Assembly: GCA_024685285.1 (NCBI GenBank)
Contig: JAIKVZ010000025.1
Coordinates: 1-64,000, forward strand
From: Bacteroidales bacterium
GTDB taxonomy: Bacteria; Bacteroidota; Bacteroidia; Bacteroidales; P3
Direction of reading: 5' to 3'
Length of the DNA: 64,000 nucleotides
In this document: piece by piece, positions 17,101 to 26,498 of the stretch
How positions within the stretch are numbered: position 1 is the stretch's first letter
Layout of the letters: each line of letters begins with the position of its first letter
Position numbers and translations under genes: made by a program
The notes under the pieces: generated by a model
The model's input: the letters and a program-made list of their open reading frames with translations, nothing else
What the model was told of the DNA's origin: nothing
The model's database searches: none

Positions 17101-17195
17101 GTGAAGATCAAGTAGCACACCGTGACAACCACAACCACAACAAGCCCCAATAGCGAGCCCAACGATATCAGCGCTATTTTCCAACCTTTCTTCAT
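14178..17195 (-). CDS. AsmA-family large envelope protein
   Basis: A 1005-residue protein with one N-terminal membrane anchor (about 8-32, LISLGSLLGLVVVVVVTVCY) and a long beta-rich periplasmic part. The start FTPSRLTSIVNKLADRF and the repeated VDVxAYLK/LDxVG patterns fit AsmA/TamB-like bridge proteins, thought to carry lipid between membranes. An acidic run (DDDDDDD) lies near residue 140. It overlaps the upstream lipoprotein gene by four bases, so the two are probably translationally coupled. The exact cargo is not known. Confidence 0.85.
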   Translation of the reverse strand: MKKGWKIALISLGSLLGLVVVVVVTVCYLIFTPSRLTSIVNKLADRFVQCEAKFENVDLTLLSTFPNAGLKINNVVIVNPLQGAPSDTVASLHSLTVGVDVKAYLKDKNIIVHQVLLDGVEANLFVDSTGKANYDIFPSSDDDDDDDTSSFKLPDLVDITRVEISDLNAKYNDHSRGIMAGVSDFDLRVNGTLQQEDLDAKLKLSFNVDTLRMTDSMHVEKLSARLDKVGLKLDVDGNMTAAKGHLNLKAPKGKIRLAGTEYIGKTLAESSNDLLELNVPFELAANDKSVVLGNSVLSLDGNDFEISGSVMLPKEERPLTTDVALSAERLQVAPLLSILPHKFTKWSKGMSVDALVGLEATAVGTLSDSTKPLIDAKVELSQGRFYYPKALPYKIDRIKADVIAHLDLSDHGVSNVTINSLKAHTQNTDVSVRGKVKDLTGKMFVDANISGSMPFSDLEPMLPDSLPLDAQCQIGLNLDVAAYLKQLTSVDLEHIKASGNIVLKGLEATYDSIYASSPQLNIALSLPAKEHKNKTASAHITGQNLKVSMPKQGVKADVNTPDINVGVNNVLKEQIRASFVVDMDELEGAYDSLNFSAGGMHLNGSVNLDSTQQNVLRKFNPALDIDLHSVVAYTGKMTDAVRMPQFAFSYSPEVCEIKTLDVRMGMSEFMLYGSVYNLEEWLSHEAMLKGDLNFVSDYADIDQLMDFVSGMGSNPDTLAKQREEDHVAKEANPFIVPKDVNLTLNTHVKRAIAFGNDLSDVAGALTVADGTAVLDQMGFVCKAATMQLTAVYRSPRPNHLFTAIDFHLLDIQIDELLKMIPTVDTLVPMLAAFRGNANFHLAGESYLFANYKPKMSTLLGSAAISGQDLVVFDNENLSQIAKLMQLKSWKEKDNTIHVDSISVEMTCFRKEIEVLPFVVNIGGYSFCASGKHNLDNYGNYHLELLKHPLLARVAVDVNGPLKKPEIKLGSIQYADLYRPERQGVAEAQAMKMKAMVRKALEANVR

Positions 17196-17602
17196 TGCCT
17201 TTCAAATTTATAGGTGTTGTTGTAACGGTCCCTCCAGGTCATTGATTGTGTGTTGATTGACGTAATATAGTATATCTTTGGGTCGGCCTGATGACCTTGC
17301 TCACCTCTGAAGACATGGGTCAACTCGTCGACATCCAGAGTCCAGGTGAACATGGTGTTTTCCTCGCCTTCGTGAACGTCCTCGTCTTCGTCCCAGGCGG
17401 TGCCGGTACCATCGCTGTTGTAGCGCCAGAAGCCGTGCAGAACCGTATGTTCCGGCGAGTACCACAGGCCGTACAGGTCGTTGGGGTTGACGTCGATGTG
17501 GGTCTCCTTGGAATCGTTGCCGCATGAAACAAGGCTCACTGCAGCCAGCACAACAACTGCCAGCATAGCCACCTTTGTTATAAGTCTTAATGTTCTTTTC
17601 AT
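17192..17602 (-). CDS. Small lipoprotein of the pyrE-hpt operon
   Basis: A 136-residue lipoprotein. The start at 17,602 gives MKRTLRLITKVAMLAVVVLA with lipobox LVSC; longer readings in the same frame have no signal. The mature part (NDLYGLWYSPEHT, GFWRYNSDGTG, MTWRDRYNNTYKFER) resembles small lipocalin-like lipoproteins of Bacteroidales. It overlaps hpt by four bases upstream and the AsmA-like gene by four bases downstream, so translational coupling is likely. The function is unknown. Confidence 0.75.
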   Translation of the reverse strand: MKRTLRLITKVAMLAVVVLAAVSLVSCGNDSKETHIDVNPNDLYGLWYSPEHTVLHGFWRYNSDGTGTAWDEDEDVHEGEENTMFTWTLDVDELTHVFRGEQGHQADPKIYYITSINTQSMTWRDRYNNTYKFERQ

Positions 17603-18135
17603 TCTTTGATGATGTATATGTCTTGATAGGTGCGCCCTTGACCGTCGTAATCCATTCCGTAGCCCAGAATGAAATCGTTTGGAATACTGCGACCTATGTA
17701 ATCTATCTTGTAGTCGAACTTGAAGGCCTGGGGTTTGAACAGCATGGTGCATATTGCCACCGAGGCGGGGTTGAAGGTATGCAAGTGGCTCACTATCTGT
17801 TTCATCGACAAACCGCTGTCGATTATGTCCTCGACCACGAGCACATCCCGACCTTGACACGATGTTGAGAAGTCCAAAAGCGCTTCTACACAGCCGGTTG
17901 AGTTCATGCCTTGATATGAACGGAACTGTACAAACGACACCTCGGGCCTGATTGTCAGCGCTTTCAGCAGGTCCGAGGCGAACATGAAGCTGCCTGTCAG
18001 CACCGGACACACCATAAGGTTGCCCGAAGCATAGTCGGCCGATATCTGAGACGCCAAGCCACCGACTATGTGCTGGATTTCAGCGCTGTCGATATATGGC
18101 ACAAATTGCTTTCCGTGGACGGTGACTGTATTCAT
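17599..18135 (-). CDS. hpt: Hypoxanthine phosphoribosyltransferase
   Basis: A 178-residue purine salvage enzyme converting hypoxanthine or guanine plus PRPP to IMP or GMP in the cytoplasm. The PRPP loop VVEDIIDSGLSM (about 100-111) with its two acidic residues is diagnostic, and PVLTGSFMFASDL supplies the PRPP-binding loop near the N-terminus. NDFILGYGMDYDGQGR is the usual C-terminal HPRT segment. It lies two bases after the SUMF1-like gene in the operon headed by pyrE, pairing purine and pyrimidine phosphoribosyltransferases. Confidence 0.93.
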   Translation of the reverse strand: MNTVTVHGKQFVPYIDSAEIQHIVGGLASQISADYASGNLMVCPVLTGSFMFASDLLKALTIRPEVSFVQFRSYQGMNSTGCVEALLDFSTSCQGRDVLVVEDIIDSGLSMKQIVSHLHTFNPASVAICTMLFKPQAFKFDYKIDYIGRSIPNDFILGYGMDYDGQGRTYQDIYIIKE

Positions 18136-18137
18136 GG

Positions 18138-18932
18138 CTAATCTTCAATTTCTGGTTCAAGCGATTCGAGCACTATACGCAATCCAAAATAGGGATAGGC
18201 CACTGTGGGCAGATACCAGGAGCGGTCGGTCGCCGTGCAGTTGTACGACGGGCTGTTGTAGTTGCCTCCACGCAATATACGGCTTTCGCCGCTACGGGGT
18301 CCGGTGGGGTTGACCTGAGGCTCCTCGGTATACTCCGCCATCCAGTCCGAACACCACTCCGACACATTGCCGGCCATATCATACAAGCCCAGCGAGTTGG
18401 GCTCTTTGCCACCCACCACGTGGGTTCTGCCCTTGCTGTTGACGCAATACCACGCCCTGTCGTACAGGTTGTCGGCCGTTGCCATCGGTTGCGAGCCTCC
18501 TCCGCCACGGGCAGCATACTCCCACTCGGCCTCGGTGGGCAGGCGGAACCGGTAGCCCAGTCTGAGCCCCAGCAGGGTAACGAACTGCTGGGCTTCGGCC
18601 CACGAGACCTGGTCGACGGGCAGACTGTCGTTGTCGGTCCATTGCGAGGGGTTGCTGCCCATAACAGCCGCCCACAAGGCCTGAGTAACCTCGTAGCGGC
18701 CAATGTAGAACCCCTGCAGCTCCACTTGGTGGGCGGGACGCTCGGCGTCGTAGGCCGGCTTGCGCGGGTCTATCAGGTTCGTACCCATAGTGAAACTGCC
18801 GCCCTCGACGGCAATCATCTCAAAGGCCACAGAGTCGACCGCAAAATGCACCACGCCGGCAGAGTCGACCTGCTGGCCTACGGCGGCCCAGACCGACATC
18901 AGGGCAACAACTATGAGCCACAAACGCCTCAA
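18138..18932 (-). CDS. Secreted SUMF1/formylglycine-generating-enzyme-like protein
   Basis: A 264-residue protein with a signal peptide (MRRLWLIVVALMSVWAAVGQ) and a full SUMF1 fold: GGSFTMGTN, FYIGRYEVTQALW, RLPTEAEWEYAARGG, DMAGNVSEWCSDW and RGGNYNS near the end. True formylglycine-generating enzymes have two active cysteines in a GGS-x-C-HRSYC-type stretch; here the segment is GGNYNSPSYNC, keeping only the second. A role as a binding or structural SUMF1 protein, as in many Bacteroidota envelope proteins, is therefore more likely than sulfatase maturation. It lies four bases after pyrE. Confidence 0.88.
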   Translation of the reverse strand: MRRLWLIVVALMSVWAAVGQQVDSAGVVHFAVDSVAFEMIAVEGGSFTMGTNLIDPRKPAYDAERPAHQVELQGFYIGRYEVTQALWAAVMGSNPSQWTDNDSLPVDQVSWAEAQQFVTLLGLRLGYRFRLPTEAEWEYAARGGGGSQPMATADNLYDRAWYCVNSKGRTHVVGGKEPNSLGLYDMAGNVSEWCSDWMAEYTEEPQVNPTGPRSGESRILRGGNYNSPSYNCTATDRSWYLPTVAYPYFGLRIVLESLEPEIED

Positions 18933-18936
18933 GCCG

Positions 18937-19593
18937 CTAACCGTTCATCCTGTCGTCCGACCATTTCTCGGGGTCAACACGCCACGCCGCCAACGACTTC
19001 AAATCGTCTTCGTGCACATACTCCTGCTCCTGCGCCACCTTGATCAAAGTGTCGTAATCGGTCAGGGTATGCAACTCAACGTCGGCATCGGCAAAATTCT
19101 TCGCGGCCACAGCCAGCCCATAGGTGAAGATGGCCGCCATGCCCTTCACACGGCACCCCTTGTCGCGCAGGGCCGACACGGCTATGAGGCTGCTCTTGCC
19201 GGTGGAAACCAAGTCCTCAATAACCACCACCGACTGGCCTTCGTGAATCTCGCCCTCGATCTGGTTGGTCAAACCGTGCGACTTGGCCTCGGAGCGCACA
19301 TATACAAACGGCTTGCCGAGTTCCTGGGCTACCAGGGCGCCCTGGGCTATGCCGCCGGTGGCAACGCCGGCAATCACATCCACGTCACCCCACGTCTCGG
19401 TAACAATCTCAACAAAACGCTGACGGATGAAAGTGCGCACCTCCGGATACGAAAGCGTCACCCTGTTGTCGCAATAAATAGGCGATTTGCGACCCGAGGC
19501 CCACGTGAAGGGATGTTCATTATTGAGCTTTACAGCTCTGACTTGCAGTAGAAATTGGGCTGTGCGTGCAGCCATATCGGTGTTAGTATTCAT
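18937..19593 (-). CDS. pyrE: Orotate phosphoribosyltransferase
   Basis: A 218-residue enzyme of de novo pyrimidine synthesis, converting orotate and PRPP to OMP. The PRPP motif VVVIEDLVSTGKSS is clear, with FTWASGRKSPIYCDNR near the N-terminus and GVATGGIAQGALVA as the Rossmann-side loop. It heads a six-gene operon running to 12,924. The minus-strand -7 box TATTTTTG (19,599-19,606) lies only 5 bases before the ATG, so the mRNA is probably leaderless or nearly so. Confidence 0.95.
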   Translation of the reverse strand: MNTNTDMAARTAQFLLQVRAVKLNNEHPFTWASGRKSPIYCDNRVTLSYPEVRTFIRQRFVEIVTETWGDVDVIAGVATGGIAQGALVAQELGKPFVYVRSEAKSHGLTNQIEGEIHEGQSVVVIEDLVSTGKSSLIAVSALRDKGCRVKGMAAIFTYGLAVAAKNFADADVELHTLTDYDTLIKVAQEQEYVHEDDLKSLAAWRVDPEKWSDDRMNG

Positions 19594-19598
19594 GGGTG

Positions 19599-19606
19599 CA
19601 AAAATA
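19599..19606 (-). promoter_or_regulatory. -7 box just before pyrE
   Basis: The minus strand reads TATTTTTG 5 bases upstream of the pyrE ATG. No good -33 TTTG is present. If used, transcription would begin at or next to the start codon. Confidence 0.35.
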
Positions 19607-19691
19607 CAAAAAAAATATTAATTAACGACACCTCGTTAAAAAAAAAGTAAAAAAACTTATCCACACCCCCCTCCCATTGCAAAAAAATCAC

Positions 19692-19699
19692 TACCTTTG
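19692..19699 (+). promoter_or_regulatory. -7 box of the NUDIX-dprA pair
   Basis: TACCTTTG lies 32 bases before the ATG at 19,732. A -33 TTTG at the right distance is missing, so support is partial. Confidence 0.4.
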
Positions 19700-19731
19700 C
19701 AAAAAATTTCACAACACCAAACCGCACCCCC

Positions 19732-20217
19732 ATGCTCATCTCACACAAACGCACCACACTGTACCTGCCGGCCAACAGGGGCGTCTGGCGGATGCTCACC
19801 CGGCGCCGCACCTACATCAAGGCCGCCGGCGGCATCGTCCGCGACCCCCGGGGGCGGCTGCTCCTCATCACCCGCAACCACCGCAGCGACCTGCCCAAAG
19901 GCAAAGTCGAACCGGGCGAGACCCTGAGCGAGGCCGCCATCCGCGAAGTGGCCGAAGAGACCGGCCTGCACAACATCGTCTGCGGACCCCTTATGCTCAA
20001 AACCTACCACACCTACACCCTCTTCGGCACCCGCTGCCTCAAACAAACCTCGTGGTTTGCCATGAGTGCAGATCGGGCCTACCCCATAGTGGCACAAACT
20101 GACGAGGGCATCGAAAGCGGCCAATGGCTCGAACCCGCCGAGTGGCGCCGACGCCTCATGCGCTCCTACGGAACCATGCGCATCATAGCCAACCATATAA
20201 AGAACAACCCCATATGA
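19732..20217 (+). CDS. NUDIX hydrolase
   Basis: A 161-residue pyrophosphohydrolase. The NUDIX box GKVEPGETLSEAAIREVAEE (about 62-81) matches GX5EX7REUXEEXGU in full, with AAGGIVRDPRGRLLLI before it. The substrate could be a nucleoside diphosphate derivative; it is not set by the sequence. The TGA stop overlaps the ATG of dprA (ATATGA), so the pair is probably co-translated. Codon use is strongly GC-rich. Confidence 0.88.
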   Translation: MLISHKRTTLYLPANRGVWRMLTRRRTYIKAAGGIVRDPRGRLLLITRNHRSDLPKGKVEPGETLSEAAIREVAEETGLHNIVCGPLMLKTYHTYTLFGTRCLKQTSWFAMSADRAYPIVAQTDEGIESGQWLEPAEWRRRLMRSYGTMRIIANHIKNNPI

Positions 20218-21320
20218 CCACCGCCACCATCGAAGAGATAGCCCTCTCCATGATTCCCGGCCTGGGATGCGCCGGCCTCCGCCGCCTCATCAAAATCGCA
20301 GGCTCGGCCCATGAAGTGTACAACATGCCGCCCACCGAAGTCTATGCCCTCTTCGGCAACCGCCGCAACATAGCCGGGAGCATAGTCAACAAGAGCACCT
20401 TCGCACGTGCCGAAGCCGAGACAGCCTCCTGCCAGAAACGTGGAATCCGGGCACTATTCTTCACCAACCCCGCCTACCCGCAACGCCTCAACCGCAGCGA
20501 GTGCGAAGACTGCCCACCACTGATATACATCATCGGTGAATGCAATCTCAACGCCGAGCGTATAATAAGCATAGTTGGCACCCGCAGAGCCACCAACTAC
20601 GGACGCAGCCAGACTGAGCGCATAGTCGAAGAGCTCAAAGACGAGGGCGTAACCATAGTGAGTGGACTCGCTTACGGCATTGACGCCACATCCCACAGTG
20701 CTGCCGTTGAGCGCAATATGCCCACAGTTGCTGTCTTGGGTCACGGACTGGACCAAATATACCCTGTTGAAAACACACGTCTTGCACACACAATGGTAGA
20801 GCGTGGAGGAGCTTTGCTCACCGAATACACTGTCGGCACCGCACTAAACGCCCGCTATTTCCCTGCCCGCAACCGCATTATCGCTGCTCTGAGCGATGCT
20901 GTTGTGGTGGTCGAGGCCTCCGATAAAGGCGGAGCCCTCATCACAGCCAATATTGCAAACAGCTACAACCGTGACGTATTGGCTGTGCCAGGCAGAGCTA
21001 CCGACACTTATTCCAAAGGTTGCAATGCCCTTATCGCCAACAACAAAGCCATCATGGCCCGCAACGCTGACGATATACTATACGCACTCAACTGGCAACG
21101 CCAGAGTTTGCCACACACCACGCAAACCGAACTTTTTAACACCCTCTCGCCGGAGGAGGGGGCGGTTGTGAACTTGCTCAAAGAATGCGACGAAGCCACC
21201 GCTGACCTCTTGGCGGCCAAAAGTGGTTTGTCTTTCGCCCGTTTGTCGGCTATGCTAATCGATTTGGAGCTTAAAAACATCCTGAAATGCCTGCCGGGCA
21301 AACGTTATACTCTTGTGTAA
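20214..21320 (+). CDS. dprA: DNA-processing protein A
   Basis: A 368-residue protein of the DprA/Smf family, which loads RecA on single-stranded DNA taken up during transformation. The ATG at 20,214 overlaps the upstream stop and begins at the SAM-like domain (IALSMIPGLGCAGLRRLIK). The Rossmann-like core shows IVGTRRATNYGR, GLAYGIDATSHSAA and PARNRIIAALSDAVVVVEA, all typical. A C-terminal winged helix (DLLAAKSGLSFARLSAMLID) follows. A longer in-frame start at 20,124 lies inside the NUDIX gene and is not preferred. Confidence 0.93.
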   Translation: MTTATIEEIALSMIPGLGCAGLRRLIKIAGSAHEVYNMPPTEVYALFGNRRNIAGSIVNKSTFARAEAETASCQKRGIRALFFTNPAYPQRLNRSECEDCPPLIYIIGECNLNAERIISIVGTRRATNYGRSQTERIVEELKDEGVTIVSGLAYGIDATSHSAAVERNMPTVAVLGHGLDQIYPVENTRLAHTMVERGGALLTEYTVGTALNARYFPARNRIIAALSDAVVVVEASDKGGALITANIANSYNRDVLAVPGRATDTYSKGCNALIANNKAIMARNADDILYALNWQRQSLPHTTQTELFNTLSPEEGAVVNLLKECDEATADLLAAKSGLSFARLSAMLIDLELKNILKCLPGKRYTLV

Positions 21321-21387
21321 ATCAGCCGTTTGCATTTTTTTGGCATATTTTTTTGCTGTGAAATGCCCAGAATTCACAATTATTTTG

Positions 21388-21395
21388 TATTTTTG
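21388..21395 (+). promoter_or_regulatory. -7 box upstream of atpD
   Basis: TATTTTTG lies 43 bases before the atpD ATG. No TTTG is seen at the usual -33 spacing, so only the -7 half is supported. Confidence 0.4.
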
Positions 21396-21432
21396 TCGTT
21401 CGTTTTTATTATTATTCGAATTTATAAGTTGA

Positions 21433-22944
<1,512 letters not shown>

Positions 22945-22952
22945 CGCAGACG

Positions 22953-23192
22953 ATGAAAGTAAAGATAACAAAGCCCGATTCAACCCTCTTCGAAGGCGAG
23001 GCCAAGCTGCTGCAACTGCCAGGCACCGGCGGCCTGTTCGAGATAATGAACAACCACGCCCCAATAATATCTTCGCTCGGCAAAGGCACCCTGCGCATTG
23101 TGGACGACGAAGGAGGCGAGGAGCGGCTGTTTGAGATACGCGGCGGAGTGGTCAAAGGCTCGCAAAACAACATAGTGATATTGGTGCAGTAG
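22953..23192 (+). CDS. atpC: F-type ATP synthase epsilon subunit, short form
   Basis: A 79-residue protein covering only the N-terminal beta-sandwich of epsilon (MKVKITKPDS, GLFEIMNNHAPIISSLGKG). The regulatory C-terminal helices of longer epsilon subunits are missing, which is common in Bacteroidota. ATG at 22,953 is preferred over TTG at 22,941, since the latter overlaps the atpD stop and adds only MTQT. It probably connects the rotor to the F1 core. Confidence 0.9.
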   Translation: MKVKITKPDSTLFEGEAKLLQLPGTGGLFEIMNNHAPIISSLGKGTLRIVDDEGGEERLFEIRGGVVKGSQNNIVILVQ

Positions 23193-23205
23193 CAAACGCA
23201 ACAGA

Positions 23206-24441
23206 ATGGCCAGCAGCATATTCATAAAAGGAGTGCTCGCAAGCAGCGGGCACACTAATATCATTATCACCGGTCGAACCATAAGCCGCATAGCCCCCGA
23301 TGCAGAGCCGCCGGCAGGAGCCACAGTGATCGATGCCACGAACATGGCCGCACTGCCGTCGTTTGCCAACATGCACAGCCACGCCCCGATGACCCTGCTG
23401 CGAGGCATGGGGTCGGACCAGCCGCTCCAGTCATGGCTCAACAACTACATCTGGCCGGCAGAGCAACAGCTTGACGACGAGGCCGTTTACTGGGGAACCC
23501 GACTGGCTTGCCTCGAGATGATAAAAAGCGGCGCCACAGCGTTCAACGATATGTACTTCCGTCTGCCGGCAATGGCACAGGGAGTGGCCGACAGCGGCAT
23601 CCAGGCACTGCTGGGGCTCAACCTGTTTGGCGACGCCGACGAACTGGACCGATACAGCCCCACCCCTGCCGACGGCATTGCCTACTCGGTGGCGCCGCAT
23701 TCCATCTACACAGTCAGCACCACAGGGCTTCAACGTGCCGTCAACTTCTGCCAGAAGCACTCAATGCCGATGCACATACACATGGCAGAAACTATCGGCG
23801 AAGTCGACGACTGCCAGAGGCTTCACGGCTGCCGCCCCTTCGAGCTTATAGACAGGCTGGGGGTACTCGAAGCCCTGGGGCCACACCTAATAGCTGCACA
23901 CTGCCTGCACCTGACAGAGAGCGAGATACAACTGATTGGCCGACATGGTTGTACGGTAGTGCACTGCCCCAACTCAAACCTCAAATTAGGGTCGGGCTAT
24001 CGTTTCAATATGCTCGAACTGGAACAGGCAGGAGCTAAAGTAACAATAGGCACCGACGGCTGTGCTTCGTCCGACAACCTCTGCATGCTCGAAGCCTCCA
24101 AGACAGCCATACTGCTGCAGAAAGGGTGGCGTGCCGATCCTGCCGCCATCAATGCAGAGTACATAATGGACATTGCCACAATTAACGGCTTCAACACACT
24201 GGGAATCAAAGCTGGCCGTATTGCCGAAGGATGGCAAGCCGATATGGTGCTGGTCGACCTCAACCAGGCCGCTTTCATACCCCAGGGCAACATACTCTCG
24301 CACTACCTATACGCCGCGCATTCCTGCTCTATAGACACAGTGATATGCCGAGGACGAATACTTATGCAAAACCGCCATGTTGACGATGAGGAAACAATCC
24401 TCGCCAATGCTCGCAAAACAGCCCAACGCTTCACCGTCTGA
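23206..24441 (+). CDS. Amidohydrolase of the MtaD/SsnA type (adenosine-derivative deaminase-like)
   Basis: A 411-residue metal-dependent hydrolase. Metal ligands are visible in NMHSHAPM (HxH), HIHMAE, AAHCLH and IGTDGCASSDNL. The arrangement matches 5-methylthioadenosine/S-adenosylhomocysteine deaminases and related chlorohydrolases; the substrate is inferred from the family only. It starts 13 bases after atpC, so it may be co-transcribed. Its stop codon directly abuts the stop of the convergent cstA gene. Confidence 0.85.
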   Translation: MASSIFIKGVLASSGHTNIIITGRTISRIAPDAEPPAGATVIDATNMAALPSFANMHSHAPMTLLRGMGSDQPLQSWLNNYIWPAEQQLDDEAVYWGTRLACLEMIKSGATAFNDMYFRLPAMAQGVADSGIQALLGLNLFGDADELDRYSPTPADGIAYSVAPHSIYTVSTTGLQRAVNFCQKHSMPMHIHMAETIGEVDDCQRLHGCRPFELIDRLGVLEALGPHLIAAHCLHLTESEIQLIGRHGCTVVHCPNSNLKLGSGYRFNMLELEQAGAKVTIGTDGCASSDNLCMLEASKTAILLQKGWRADPAAINAEYIMDIATINGFNTLGIKAGRIAEGWQADMVLVDLNQAAFIPQGNILSHYLYAAHSCSIDTVICRGRILMQNRHVDDEETILANARKTAQRFTV

Positions 24442-25920
24442 TTATCTGCCTGCAGTCCGGCCACGTTGACGAGACTGCCAGCGTAGAAATATTGCGTAGA
24501 CAACCACCGTCACCACACCGCCGAGGGTATATCCCAACCAACTCGGAATCAGCGACCCAAGACCTTCACGCTCAGCCACAAAGACAAACGAGAACTCAAC
24601 CATTGTCATGAAGAGCGCAGGCAGCAGAGTGATGAGATACCAGGCCTTGCGTGGATGCAATTTGCACAGGAACACAGTGACAGTCCACAGCGTAACCATG
24701 GCGAGCACCTGGTTGGCCCACGAGAAATAGCGCCAAATGAAATCGAAGCCCTTGGGGTCGGCAAGCGAGAAAACCAGCAATGCAGCCGATATAACAAACA
24801 CAGGTGCGGCCACTAACAAGCGTTTGCCCACAGGCTTTTGGTCAACATGCATAAAGTCGGCAACAATGAGTCTGGCCGAGCGCAACGCGGTGTCGCCACT
24901 GGTGATGGCAGCGCTAATAACGCCAAGCACACACACAACAGCCACGGCTCGCGGAAACCACTCGTTGGCAATAACACCCACCATGGCGTTGCCACCCAAA
25001 GGATGGCCAGTGGCGTCGATGGTCTTGGCTGCCAGCATGGGGTCGTGATAGAACACCGTTGCCGCCGCCGCCCAAATGAGTGCTACAACCCCCTCGGTAA
25101 TCATCGAGCCATAGAACACATGACGGGCTTGACGCTCGTTGGTCATGCAGCGAGCCATGAGCGGACTCTGCGTGGCATGGAAACCGCTTATGGCACCACA
25201 GGCTATCGAGATGAACATCATGGGGAAAATAGGGTTATGTGCTGCATCGGGGTGACGGTTCTGCAGACCTTGCCACACCTCGGGCACATCAGGTTTGTAT
25301 ACCACAAATGCCACTACTATGGCTACAGCCATTGCCAGCAGCAAGAAACCAAACACAGGGTATATGCGACCGATGAGCTTGTCAATTGGCAGCAATGTAG
25401 CCACCAGATAGTATGCAAAAATGATACCCACCCACCAGTAGACGCTCCAGTCGGGGGTAAAATTACGCTCAAGAAGCACAGCAGGGGTATTGACAAAGAC
25501 GGCACCCACCAAAATCATTAGCAGCACCGTAAAACCGCGCATAAACTGTTTCATGCCGTTGCCAAGGTAACGGCCGTGTATCTCTGGCAGCGAAGCACCA
25601 TCTTGACGAATGGAAATAAAGCCTGCTATGAAGTCGTGCACAGCACCGGCAAATATCGAACCAAAAACAATCCACAAAAATGAAGCTGACCCAAACTGCG
25701 CACCCATGATTGCACCACATATCGGGCCAACCCCGGCAATGTTGAGAAACTGTATGAGATAGAGCCGCCACTCTTTCATCGGCACAAAGTCAACGCCGTC
25801 GGGATGCGACACAGCTGGTGTCTTGCGCTTGGGGTCGACCCCTATGACACGCTCCACCACTCTGGAGTACAAAAGATACCCCAAAACAAGCAAAACAATT
25901 GATACAACGAATGTTACCAT
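24442..25920 (-). CDS. cstA: CstA-family peptide/pyruvate transporter
   Basis: A 492-residue inner-membrane protein with many hydrophobic segments. Conserved CstA features are PMKEWRLYLIQFLNIAGVGP and GPICGAIMGAQFGSASFLWI near the N-terminus and ISGFHATQSPLMARCM mid-protein. The family takes up pyruvate or peptides during starvation; the short form here is common in Bacteroidota. Its end abuts the amidohydrolase stop with no space for a separate terminator. A -7 box TACCTTTG (25,946-25,953, minus) lies 25 bases before its ATG. Confidence 0.92.
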   Translation of the reverse strand: MVTFVVSIVLLVLGYLLYSRVVERVIGVDPKRKTPAVSHPDGVDFVPMKEWRLYLIQFLNIAGVGPICGAIMGAQFGSASFLWIVFGSIFAGAVHDFIAGFISIRQDGASLPEIHGRYLGNGMKQFMRGFTVLLMILVGAVFVNTPAVLLERNFTPDWSVYWWVGIIFAYYLVATLLPIDKLIGRIYPVFGFLLLAMAVAIVVAFVVYKPDVPEVWQGLQNRHPDAAHNPIFPMMFISIACGAISGFHATQSPLMARCMTNERQARHVFYGSMITEGVVALIWAAAATVFYHDPMLAAKTIDATGHPLGGNAMVGVIANEWFPRAVAVVCVLGVISAAITSGDTALRSARLIVADFMHVDQKPVGKRLLVAAPVFVISAALLVFSLADPKGFDFIWRYFSWANQVLAMVTLWTVTVFLCKLHPRKAWYLITLLPALFMTMVEFSFVFVAEREGLGSLIPSWLGYTLGGVVTVVVYAIFLRWQSRQRGRTAGR

Positions 25921-25945
25921 AGTGCTCTGATTTTAAAACAGCATA

Positions 25946-25953
25946 CAAAGGTA
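25946..25953 (-). promoter_or_regulatory. -7 box of cstA
   Basis: The minus strand reads TACCTTTG 25 bases before the cstA ATG. The -33 position has TTTA rather than TTTG. Confidence 0.4.
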
Positions 25954-26066
25954 CATAAAAAAAGCGTAATATGCTTAAAATGTGGCAGAAAAAATTTACC
26001 TCATATGCAATCGCTTTATGAACCAGCACATTACGGCAAGTTTCTCACTCCTACTGAATTGCATGA

Positions 26067-26102
26067 GTTAGGTTCGGGTTGAGGTCGGGTAAGGGTCGGG
26101 GG
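26067..26102 (-). repeat. Dispersed 11-bp-period repeat core, copy 2
   Basis: The plus strand reads GTTAGGTTCGGGTTGAGGTC and goes on as GGGTAAGGGTCGGGGG. It lies just past the 3' end of the leftward DUF486 gene and before cstA. Its orientation is opposite to copy 1. A 7-bp inverted repeat (ATGCAAT / ATTGCAT) flanks it on the cstA side. Confidence 0.8.
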
Positions 26103-26111
26103 TCAGTGCTA

Positions 26112-26498
26112 CTACTTTGTCTTAAGGAAGGCAAAAAATACTGCCAACACTATAAAAACAAAGGCCACCAAGTGGTTCCACCTTATAGGTTCGCCCTTGA
26201 ATATAGTTGCCACAATGACGGTGAAGACGGTGAGCGATATGGCTTCCTGTATGATTTTCAACTGCATCAGCGAGAATGGGCCTCCTGTTATCTGCGAGCC
26301 AATGCGGTTGGCCGGTATCATTACCATATACTCTGCCAACGCCACCCCCCACGATAGCAGTATTATTAATATCAAAGGCCAGTCGGTGCTGATTTTGAGT
26401 TGCTCGAGCTTGAGGTTACCATACCAAGCCAAAGTCATGAAGACGTTGGAGACCACCAACATACCAACTGTTATCAATGCGCGTAATGTAGGAGTCAT
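26112..26498 (-). CDS. DUF486 (DMT-superfamily) small membrane protein
   Basis: A 128-residue protein with four predicted transmembrane segments (ALITVGMLVVSNVFMTLAWY, LILIILLSWGVALAEYMV, LTVFTVIVATIF and a last helix LVAFVFIVLAVFFAFL). PANRIGSQ and the helix pattern match DUF486, which belongs to the drug/metabolite transporter superfamily. The substrate is unknown. Its ATG overlaps the cinA stop by four bases, so the two are probably translated together. Confidence 0.85.
   Translation of the reverse strand: MTPTLRALITVGMLVVSNVFMTLAWYGNLKLEQLKISTDWPLILIILLSWGVALAEYMVMIPANRIGSQITGGPFSLMQLKIIQEAISLTVFTVIVATIFKGEPIRWNHLVAFVFIVLAVFFAFLKTK

Noticed and set aside
17603-18010. N-terminal extension of the small lipoprotein in the pyrE operon
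   Set aside because: The extension lies entirely within hpt in another frame; the ATG at 17,602 gives a proper lipoprotein signal and a four-base overlap.
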